DNA of 64,000 bases from Dillenia suffruticosa (Eukaryota > Streptophyta > Magnoliopsida > Dilleniales > Dilleniaceae): the NCBI GenBank assembly GCA_033439265.1, contig JAVTVX010000012.1, positions 29,148,761 through 29,212,760 of the forward strand, read 5' to 3'. The position numbers and the translations under genes were made by a program. Positions 55,788 through 64,000 of this stretch are shown in pieces (position 1 is the first letter of the stretch; each line of letters starts with the position of its first letter). The notes beneath the pieces are model-generated. The model did no database searches. It was not told the origin of the DNA and saw only the letters and a list, made by a program, of their open reading frames with translations.

Positions 55788-56411
55788 ACAAGACCGGACA
55801 TAAGTTATGCAATCGGTCTGGTGAGTAGGTATTAGGCGAATCCTGGAAAAGGTCACTGGAGAGCAGTGAAAAGGATTCTCCGATATCTTAATGGAACTGT
55901 AAACCTCTCTCTGTGTTACGGAGGAGGCAATTTACGCCTTGTGGGCTATTCGGACGCCGATTGGGGAGACGATTTGGATAAGCGTAAATCGATATCAGGT
56001 TTTGCTTTTTTGCTCAATGGTGGTGCCATTTCTTGGAGCAGTAAAAAGCAAACCTGTGTTGCTCTATCAACCATGGAGGCTGAGTTCGTGGCTTGTTCTG
56101 TTGCAGTTCAGGAGAGTGTTTGGCTCCGAAAACTATTCGATGTCTTAGGGATTATAGCGGATAGTGGGAGACCCATAATGATTTATTGTGATAATCAGGC
56201 CGCTATCGCTTATACTCGAGACCCTAAGTTTCATAGTAGGACCAAACACATAGACATCAGATATCATTTTGTAAGAGACATTATTGAGAAGGGTGAAGTG
56301 ACCATCAGGTACACTTCGACACATAGCATGGTAGTTGATCCCTTCACCAAACCCATAACTAGAGACTCCTTCTTAGCACATAGAGAGTCATTGGGTTTGA
56401 GGATTTATTGA
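55788..56411 (+). pseudogene. COP3 RNase H
   Basis: RPDISYAIGLVSRY, TAG (CAG site), then a long frame 55866-56411: VGYSDADWGDDLDKRKSISG with the first Asp, SWSSKKQTCVALSTMEAEFV with the Glu, IMIYCDNQAAIAYT with the third Asp, SRTKHIDIRYHFVRDIIEKG and DPFTKPITRDSF. All catalytic residues are present. Ends GLRIY, stop 56409-56411. Confidence 0.88.
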
Positions 56412-57288
56412 CATTGCTCAGTTTGTACTGACGACATTGATACTTTAATGAGATGGTACTTTATTGATTTTTTATATATATATATGATGCATTATTCAGT
56501 CACATAAGTGTTGCATTTTATTCAATGTGTTCACTTTTATTATCATATACATATATATGCAGTGATGTTATTATAGATGTCAGGCAGGTGAGGTCGACTC
56601 TCTCACACGAGTGACCACCTCCAGCTCTGAGCGAACGGAGATGAGACAGTTTCTGGCTGTAAGAGGCTTTGAGAGTAGTCCTGCTAGAACATAAGTCGCC
56701 CTGATATGTGTTCAGGATGAGGTCATATGTGATATGACCGACATGGACGTACCCACATCCATGTTACCTGCTAGAAGCCAGGTTTGAGATCTCAGAAAGC
56801 ACCTGCAATCTGTGAGATTGCCTCTGAAGTACTCTCTCTGAGATCTCTGGGTAAAGTTTTATGCGTAGGCTGAGTCCCATACCTGCACAGTGCTAGAAAC
56901 ATATGACATACGCCCTTTGAGAGATGGGGAATAACACTGTGGCACGCGTTTCATACCGCGTGTGATAAAGACGACTAGGGATAGTGGGAGCTTTTAGGTT
57001 GAGGCACTGATTATAAATTTTATCCCTTAGCCCCACTGTGTGAGACTCGAGATCCACGGGGTGGGATCCTTTGTACCCTTATTACTTTCGGCTAACTCTT
57101 GAAGTCTTGATTCGGTGTTTGCTATCTTAGTCTGTTTACCGATGACCCGGAATATAAATTGAGGTCCGAGGGACAGGTCTAGGAAAGGAGTTGCGTTAAA
57201 ATTGATAGATTCAAGTTTGGGAAAAGTAAGACCAATTGACGTTACATCGTGATATTGTATTCACCGACCGGTCTCTTGTGTTCTTCCA
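56412..57288 (+). other. COP3 3' untranslated region
   Basis: Non-coding. Matches the COP1 3' UTR (2150-1494, minus strand) in CGACTCTCTCACACGAGTGA, AACATAAGTCGCCCTGATATG, GATATGACCGACATG and TACTTTCGGCTAACT. No gene is seen. Confidence 0.7.
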
Positions 57289-57990
57289 TGTTGGGATAAG
57301 AACACAATAGTGAATACATATTCGAGCGAATCATGGGGAATTATTTTCGTTGAGGAAAATAGCTCGATAGATGTAACCAGTCTTGGATCTGGGGTGCTGC
57401 GAGCTTATTATTGTACTAACGTTGACTTCTCGAACATCCTAACAGGTGTATCGAGCAGTCTTTATTTGCAGGTGTACTCGCCAATCGCACGACACCCAAT
57501 CTAGTATGACAATCCAGTAGGGTGAGGCGATCGCATGAGTTGTGATCTCGTGATGGATGAAAATGCCCTCGTGTGCAAGTGGGAGATGATGGAATTAATG
57601 CCCATGTGGGGCATCTTTCCATGTTTGGAAAAAGGAAATATTCCCACTTTCCAAAAGTCACAAATGATAACTGACGGTTTTGAATAACCTACCTAATGTG
57701 GTGACGGAAGATAAGGTAACTAGGGCAAACCCTAGTATCACAATGATTAGCACACATAATTGTGAAGAGGCAAAATTGAGAGAGGGAGAGAGTTCTGTTG
57801 CTTCACCGGATTTTGATTGAGGTGTTGTGACACTGCGGTGATAGCTCGAGTTTCATGGTTATCATCCCGATGACGAAATCGTTTGATCGAGGTTCGTGGT
57901 TCCCTTGACAATTTGCGATCTACTCTTGAGGTATGCCCAAAACTCTAATATTTTATAATTTTGAAAATTTACACGCTTCCGCATGTGTAT
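57289..57990 (+). repeat. COP3 3' LTR (approximate limits)
   Basis: A TGTTGGGATAAG start at 57289 is a plausible LTR beginning. The part at 57790-57975 matches the COP1 5' LTR (CCGGATTTTGATTGAGGT, TTATCATCCCGAT, ACGCTTCCGCATGTG). No second copy exists in COP3, so limits are approximate. Confidence 0.5.
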
Positions 57991-58115
57991 GTGTATAAAC
58001 TTACGGTAGAAGTTTGGTAGTGGAAGGAAGAATAATGAGCTTTATATAGAGCTCGCATGAGCATCCTGTAGAAACGAGTGATTCTACTGCTTTATTCAAA
58101 AGTTGAAAATTCCAT

Positions 58116-58153
58116 TAGAGAGAGAGACAGAGAGAGATAGAGAGAGAGAGAGT
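58116..58153. repeat. GA-rich simple repeat
   Basis: Imperfect GAGAGA run with ACAGAG and ATAGAG interruptions. Confidence 0.75.
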
Positions 58154-58786
58154 AAGAGGGATAAGTTTGAAAGATTCGATGCATTGGAATTTTTGACGGT
58201 TCACGAGGGGATTAGACTTGACTGAAGTCATTGGTTGACATATATGTAAGGAGGGACAAAGTAATAAGAAAAGTACATGCTTGGACTAATGTGGTTGCGA
58301 TTATCCTCTTTGGTTTAGCGAGAGTTAAGCATGTGTCTTACAACGGTGGTTCAAAGCGCCAACAGTATCCCGTTAGTTGAGCCAATAGTGTTCCAATGGT
58401 TTTGAATCCCCCCCGGCCCGCAAGAAAGGAACTCACTCTATTTCAGTGAGCAAAGCTAAGGACAGGTAGTTGAGATTGAGATTGGTTTTGGTGGACTGGT
58501 AGTTCAAGATGGCTGGTTTTTATTGCAATATATGATCTAACTTTGACTCCAATTGAAGAATGTTTTCGGTCCACTGTTTCGTTTCATCCTTTTCTTACCT
58601 TCACTGCAATTTCGTTCCCAATTGAAGTTGGTTCTTACTAATGCAATGCCCATTGTTTTTCCTCCATTGCACAATTATTTGCAGCCTCTTTTTTTTGGTA
58701 GAATTTTCTTTTTTTTTTTGTGTTAATTTGAAGACATAGACATGATCTCAGATTGATTCAAACTTGCGGCAGCCAAAGGTTAGTAT

Positions 58787-58808
58787 TTATTTATTTATTT
58801 ATTTATTT
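58787..58808. repeat. ATTT tetranucleotide microsatellite
   Basis: Five to six TATT units. Confidence 0.8.
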
Positions 58809-59629
58809 CCCGAAAGGTCATTAAGGTTAGTCTTTCCATTGGCCTAAGTTAACCGACTAGAATTTGCATTTGTTTTGAGAGAGTGGACCATCTCCTAGTA
58901 TAATTCAAATTTGACAAAAACTCAATAATAGTTCAAACGTCCAATTTGTACACATTCTCCAACGCAAGTGGCATGTCAATCAAGGAAGGTTGGGCCTAAG
59001 CCCCCCCGCAATTTAGAGGTGACTTGCCCGTGATTCTAACGTGGATTATATGCATATGTGTATATATACAACGGCTGATTAATGTAATAGAACATGATAT
59101 TAAATATTTTAATTAAATTTTAAATTTAAAATTTAGAAATAAATAAATTATATTAGGAGAATCGTTCTTCAAATAGGATTTCACATATGCTCGAATACAT
59201 TAATTGAAATATGACTCTGGATATTGGTATTAAAAGCCATATATATATATATATGCATTGATTTTCTCTTATTCGTATCGTGGCTTTAACAGGGTTCAAG
59301 GATCTTCCTCATAATTACTTAATTTTGTGACATTTTTTCTAGCACTCTTATAATGGAATAATTGCCGTAACTCAAACCCGTAATTCGTTGAGAAGGTCTT
59401 CATTTAAATTATTAGTGAAAGCGATATGGGTGAACTATTTTCCAGGGTGTTTGCAGCCACCTTCTTTGGCTTTTTTGTTATAGTACATTGTTTTATTTTA
59501 TTTATAATATTTTTAATAAAAATATATAAAATTTTTTTAATGAAAATAAAAATTTTATTTAGAAATATCGTTTAAAAAATTTACAAAATTTAAGTAGCAA
59601 TGAACATAAAAATTTGGCGCAAGAATTTA

Positions 59630-61956
59630 TGTCACGCCCTGATCCTCGGATTGACCACGCAACAGTCGCCGCGTTGTCTCGATATACGAGCAGAACCTCC
59701 CCATATACCGAGACTCCGCAAGGTTACAAATCAGTTCAGCAACTCATCCAATACACAATTCCATCAGAAATAGGAAAATCATATAACAATACACATGCAA
59801 AGAACCCATCTGGTCCTTCCCTGTATACACGAGCATGCGTCAACACACAAATGGGGTGGGGGTTCCTGTATATGCATACATGCAAAACTAGTCATTCCAG
59901 CCGTTTCAGAATTCTCAGCACAATTAAAACATTTAAAACAAAAGAAGTCCCAAATCATAATCACAGGTTTTTACTAACACTCACATGTAGAAACGAGCTA
60001 GCGTTAGTAAAATCCAAACGGTATGAGATATACAGAATTTCACAACTCCAAAAGAAAGTATCAAAACTCAAAATTTCAATTCAAATGTATCAAATAAGAG
60101 TTAAGAGAAAATGAACAAATTTCATACGAATTCCAATACAAACTATACAAGGATTCCATCAATACTTGCTTCCATATATGGAACAAGTATTGATTTAATC
60201 CATATCAAAAGAATTATACAAGTTTTCCCTTTCATGGATTTCCAAATCAGCTAAGATAACTCTACATCACTGTAATACCTACACAAAACAGCAAAAATTC
60301 TTTGTAAACTTCAATCCCCGTGCAGTTTCTGCACTAAGTGTCCTCTGTAAAATGTTTAAAGAAGGGTGAGTACTGAGGAATACTCAGTGAGTGGAGTGCA
60401 ATTGTATGATTATGTGATAAATTATGGTTGAATGTGGGAAAGTCAAAACGTATCTCGTAAACAACACTTTATATGTAAAAGTATTCTCAATAAATCAGAT
60501 AGTTCACAAAATATGCATTCACATCAATCATTCCTTTAGAAAATCACAAGGGTCCTATCGAAATCACTTCCATTCTGAGTTTGGTCGAACCCAGACGGAA
60601 GCCCGCCAAGAGGTTCCATTTCAGTATTTCAAAATACTACCCCCTTCCTTGGCGTAGGCTCGTACCTCCCCGACATGCAATCCGGATAGTCCGATGTGGC
60701 AGAGAAGAGGCCACGTACACCTCTCTCGCAATAAAACCCCACTCATGTCACCCTGTCGGGTTGCTCTGTGATGGGAATGACTATAGCCATTACACTCGTG
60801 CACCATCATTTCACAATCATTCAAATTACAGTTAATGTGCCATGGTTCATCAAATAAATTCCAAAATTCATACTACAAGTATTTATAAATCCAATATCAA
60901 ATGCAAATGGCACAGATTCATTGATAATTACTTAGGATGTATTCATAATTCAAACTTCCATTCCAGATATCCTACAATTACAAATGATTTCATATAAATC
61001 ATGTAAAGATCATTCAAAATCATTTATAAAAGAATTTAAAACAGTTTTACTCATTTATAACACAACGGACAATCCACTCACATCTAGAGAGGGTATCCAC
61101 TCTCTATACCCTATTGATAATTAAGGGATTTCCTTTTAAGCTCCAATGGATCTTCCTAAATCAATAATAACAATTTTGAGATAGTACAAATCATAAATCT
61201 TAACACATTCTCTCATCTTAAACAACCTACACTCGAACTATTTTTGAAGGCACTTAGAAATTCTCTCACCTATGGTTTGCGCAGCTTGTAACCCTAGCGT
61301 CCGTGCACCTACAACTCGGTCCGAACTCCTGTAATGTTTCCAAATAGAAGCACACTTTAGCAATTAACCCTAATTTCTAAGAGAATCAAAACCCCTAAAC
61401 TATTGATCAGAGAATTGTTCTTACCTACGCAGAGAAGGGAGTACAGATTCACAAATGCCTAGGGTTTTTGTAGGTCTAGCATCTGTGTGCCATTCAATTC
61501 ATTCCGGGACATGCAATGCTTCCAATTTGAAGCAAAGTTTAGTATTTAGGTTCAATCACCAAAGGAAATCGAAACCCTAGAATCTATCAATGAGAAATTT
61601 GTACCACATGTGCAGGGAATGAATCGAAATCTCAGCTAGGGTTCTTGAGGGCTTAATGATGACTACCGAGTTGGGGCCTCAACAGGGATTGTAGCAAGGT
61701 TCTCGGCAAAGGGTAGTGCAGCGCGCAAACAAGCAAGGGAGATAGAGCACTGTCACGCTCGCGGAGAGAAGAAGCAGTCGCACGCAAGTGGGAGAGAGAG
61801 AGAGAATCAGGAGAGGGAGAGAATGAGAGAAATAGAGAGGGAGAGATTGGGAGTGAGAGATGAGAGAGAGTGACGGGAGAGAAATGAGGGAAAGGAAATT
61901 AGGAAAGTGACTTTTGATTTTCCCTTTTTTTTTTGTTTCTTTTTGTCGGTACCACA
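59630..61956 (-). repeat. GYP4 3' LTR
   Basis: About 2.3 kb. Starts TGTGGTACCGAC on the minus strand, preceded by the polypurine tract, and ends GGGCGTGACA. Shares with the other gypsy LTRs the CTCACTGAGTATTC...AGTACTCACC block (60360-60400), an acceptor-like TTTTACAG (AG at 60345-60346), donor-like GTAGGTAAGAAC near 61420 and ATAGGTGAGAG near 61270, a GA/CT-rich tract near 61790-61880, and a small hairpin near the end. Confidence 0.82.
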
Positions 61957-61964
61957 ATACTTAT

Positions 61965-61976
61965 CCCCCTAAAAAC
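61965..61976 (-). other. GYP4 polypurine tract
   Basis: On the minus strand TTTTTAGGGGG, eight bases before the LTR start. Confidence 0.6.
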
Positions 61977-62006
61977 AAATTTCATCCCTAAAATTCCAAG
62001 ATACAA

Positions 62007-62560
62007 TTATATATCAAAGAGTTGCAAATATTGCTTCCACATTAATTCTTCGGTTTCCCAAGTCTGTTTTTCGACTTGATTGTTTCTCCATAGCACTTTA
62101 ACCATAGGGATCTGCTTATTCCTCAACTGCTTGATCTGCCTATCAATGATTTTAGCCAGTTGTACCTTAAAACTCAAATTCTCATTTAATTCCACTGGAG
62201 GTGCTTCCAATATGTGTGAAGGATCCGATAAATACTTCTTCAACATGGAAATGTTAAAAACGTCATGTATCCTCTGCAACTCCGACGGTAATTCTAACCG
62301 GTATGCCACTTGTCCAATCCTTTCTAGAATTCTGAAGGGGCAGATAAAACAAAGATTTAGCTTTCCCCGTTTCTAAAAACAGATTACGCCATTCCAAGGA
62401 GATCTTCAAAAACACCACATCTCCTTCTTCAAATTCCAAAGGTCTTCTTCTCTTGTCGGCATAGCTCTTTTGTCGATATTGAGCCGCCTTCATTCTTTCC
62501 CGAATAAGCTTCACTTTCTTTTTAGTGGCCTCGATCATTTCTATGTTTTCAATCTTTCTC
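62007..62560 (-). pseudogene. GYP4 integrase C-terminal module and chromodomain
   Basis: Two overlapping frames. 62538-62263: KVKLIRERMKAAQYRQKSYA, RRRPLEFEEGDVVFLKIS, then a shift. 62309-62007: MAYRLELPSELQRIHDVFNI, SHILEAPPVELNENL, then the chromodomain IIDRQIKQLRNKQIPMVKVL, WRNNQVEKQTWETEE, YLQLF. The shift falls in the KGVIRFG-GKL region, so the two pieces cannot be one protein as they stand. Confidence 0.85.
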
Positions 62561-63237
62561 TCTTAAACTTCATCCCAACACAAGGGAGTACGACATTTCC
62601 TTCCATAAAGGGCTTCATATGGAGGCATCCCTATGCTTGCTTGATAACTGTTGTTGTAGGCAAATTCAACCAACGGAAGATGCCTATCCCAACTACCTTG
62701 AAAGTCCATAATACATGCCCTAAGCATGTCCTCCAATGTTTGGATGGTGCACTCAGATTGTCCATCGGTTTAAGGATGAAAAACAGTGTTGAATTTCAAC
62801 TTAGTCCCTAAAGACTCATGCAACTTTGGCCAGAATCTATAAGTGAATCGAGGATCACGGTCCGATACAATAGACACCAGTACTCTGTGAAGCCTTATGA
62901 TCTGATCAATATACAACTTTGCCAATCTTTCTAAGGAATAGGTGTTCTGAATCGGCAAGAAGTGAGCAGACTTAGTAAGATAGTCTACAATCACCCATAT
63001 GGTATTGTGATGGCTCGGAGTACGTGGCAATCCTACCACGAAATCCATAGTGATATGTTCATATTTCCATTCGGGGATTGGTAGTGGTTGGAGTATTCCT
63101 GCCAGTTTCTGATATTCAGCTTTGATCTGTTGGCATACTAGACACCTCGCCATAAATTCGGCTATCTCTTTCTTCATCCCAGACCACCAATATGATTCTT
63201 TGATGGTTCGGTATGTTTTGGTACTCCCCGGATGCAT
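62561..63237 (-). pseudogene. GYP4 integrase core
   Basis: Frame 63237-62770: MHPGSTKTYRTIKESYWWSG, ARCLVCQQIK (zinc finger ligands kept), [20 protein letters not shown] with the first Asp, [33 protein letters not shown] with the second Asp. A TAA at about 62769-62771 replaces the Gln codon (CAA) just before TDGQSE, where the catalytic Glu lies. The part beyond is in another frame (62560-62765) and includes the [20 protein letters not shown] segment. Confidence 0.87.
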
Positions 63238-63431
63238 AGCATAAGCCGAGGAATACGCCTCTTTGAGAATAGCCTTCCGGAGATCTTCATTTTTTGGAAT
63301 ACATGTGCATTTCCATACACTATAATTCCATCATCCCGAATCCGGAATTCACCACCTTCCCCTTTTTGGATTTTCTCAACAATGCCCTTCAACTCATCAT
63401 CGGTAGCCTGAAGCTCCCGAATGCGATCCAA
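63238..63431 (-). pseudogene. GYP4 RNase H to integrase spacer
   Basis: Frame 63431-63174: [37 protein letters not shown]. It corresponds to the GYP3 spacer LLDRIKEL near 45840. A shift near 63270 leads into the integrase frame. Confidence 0.75.
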
Positions 63432-64000
63432 CTTCTGACCACAAACTTGGCTAATAAAGCACTTTGATCCTCCTTAGCTAATTTGACTGCGAGTACTCGG
63501 AGTCCAACTAAACAAGAGAGGTATGAACTCCCTTGGAATGTCATAGATGAGGATTTGCGACTTAAAGTATCAGCTACAACATTCACCTTCCCGGGGTCGT
63601 AGTCAATCACTAAGTCATAATCCTTGATCAGCTTTAACCACCTCCTTTGCCTCAAATTGAGCTCCTTCTGAGTGAGTAAGTATTTGAGACTCTTATAGTC
63701 GGTAAAGACCTTACAAGTAAACCCATACAAATAATGCCGCAAAATCTTTAATGCAAACACAATGACAGCTAACTCTAAATCATGAGTAGGGTAGTTTACT
63801 TTGTGCTTCTTCAGTTGGCGAGAAGCGTAGGCAATCACCTTATCACCTGACATCAGCACGCACCCTAATCCTTGCTTGCTAGCATCACTGTATACCATAT
63901 AATCACCACCGCCACTAGTAGGGAGAGCAAGGATAGAAGCGGAGGTCAACCTTCTTTTAAGCTCTTGAAAACTAACCTCAAACTTTACATCCCATTCGAA
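63389..64000 (-). pseudogene. GYP4 RNase H, cut by the window end
   Basis: Frame 63949-63389: [40 protein letters not shown] (Asp), [20 protein letters not shown] (Glu), [20 protein letters not shown] (Asp), the [14 protein letters not shown] block and the ADTLSRKSS tail. All catalytic residues are present. The frame continues to the window edge, so the start is not a real start. Confidence 0.88.

Larger units (their letters stand above)
52829..57990 (+). mobile_element. COP3: 5'-truncated Ty1/copia retrotransposon
   Basis: Starts inside gag at about 52830 (LSMIAS, matching MSMIAE of COP1). It runs through protease, integrase, reverse transcriptase, RNase H, a 3' UTR and an LTR-like end near 57990. 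No 5' LTR, leader or primer site is present. The left edge falls about 8 bp from the phospholipase start codon. It belongs to the COP1 family by protein, 3' UTR and LTR similarity (ACGCTTCCGCATGTG near 57970). No TSD can be given for a truncated copy. Confidence 0.85.
57991..59629. other. intergenic sequence, no gene seen
   Basis: Only short frames. Contains a GA-rich tract at 58116-58153 and an ATTT repeat at 58788-58808. Part of it may be the displaced upstream region of the phospholipase gene; that is only a guess. Confidence 0.35.
59630..64000 (-). mobile_element. GYP4: Ty3/gypsy chromodomain element, cut by the window end
   Basis: The minus-strand element enters from the right. Its 3' LTR occupies 59630-61956 and ends TGTCACGCCC on the plus strand (GGGCGTGACA on its own). 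RNase H, integrase and chromodomain lie at 64000-62007. The 5' LTR, gag, protease and reverse transcriptase are outside. The outer flank is attta (59625-59629), to be matched beyond the window. It is a more distant relative of GYP1-GYP3. Confidence 0.88.

Noticed and set aside
59614..60114. 166-codon plus-strand frame
   Set aside because: Runs antisense through the GYP4 LTR end; no domain.

Overview
The window is plant nuclear DNA, most likely from an angiosperm with a repeat-rich genome. It holds no bacterial-style operons. Almost everything is transposable elements nested in one another: four Ty3/gypsy chromodomain elements with 2.3-3.1 kb LTRs, three Ty1/copia elements, two hAT and two CACTA DNA transposons. 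Among them are three decayed plant genes: a GH28 polygalacturonase, a class II phospholipase A1 and a histone H1 tail. Element names used here (COP, GYP, hAT, CAC) are local labels. Boundaries come from direct repeats, terminal motifs and target-site duplications (TSDs) read by eye.

Layout. 1-1364: end of an LTR, a decayed primer-binding site and a gag-like remnant. 1370-17576: COP1 (copia, minus strand, TSD gagga), which contains hAT1 (6705-7178, 8-bp TSD) in its leader and GYP1 (8024-17565, TSD cataa) in its 5' LTR. 18271-19794: CAC1 (CACTA, TSD ttt). 20.2-23.2 kb: a polygalacturonase pseudogene on the minus strand, split by CAC2 (20961-22232, TSD tag) and capped about 50 bp upstream of its start codon by GYP2 (23221-28426, TSD aaatt). 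28853-31033: hAT2, an internally deleted hAT with transposase ends (TSD gttcaagg). 31.28-31.56 kb: histone H1 tail fragment. 32-35.8 kb: AT-rich sequence with no gene seen. 35823-51314: COP2 (copia, minus strand, TSD ttttt), split by GYP3 (39115-50041, TSD aatca), the only gypsy copy here with all domains in order. 51580-52822: phospholipase A1-II pseudogene, minus strand. 52829-about 57990: COP3, a 5'-truncated sister of COP1 on the plus strand. 59630 to the window end: GYP4, minus strand, with its 3' LTR, chromodomain, integrase and RNase H.

How it fits together. The retroelements are old. Their open frames are broken mostly by CAG-to-TAG, TGG-to-TAG/TGA and CGA-to-TGA changes, the pattern expected from deamination of methylated cytosine. 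Nesting gives an order of events: COP1 before GYP1 and hAT1, COP2 before GYP3, polygalacturonase before CAC2 and GYP2. The gypsy LTRs share an unusual layout: an A-rich start, a CT-rich tract, a GC-rich Ala/Pro/Arg-like block ending in a splice-donor-like site, a conserved acceptor-like site, and a small hairpin just before the end. No intact host gene, rRNA, tRNA or CRISPR array was found.
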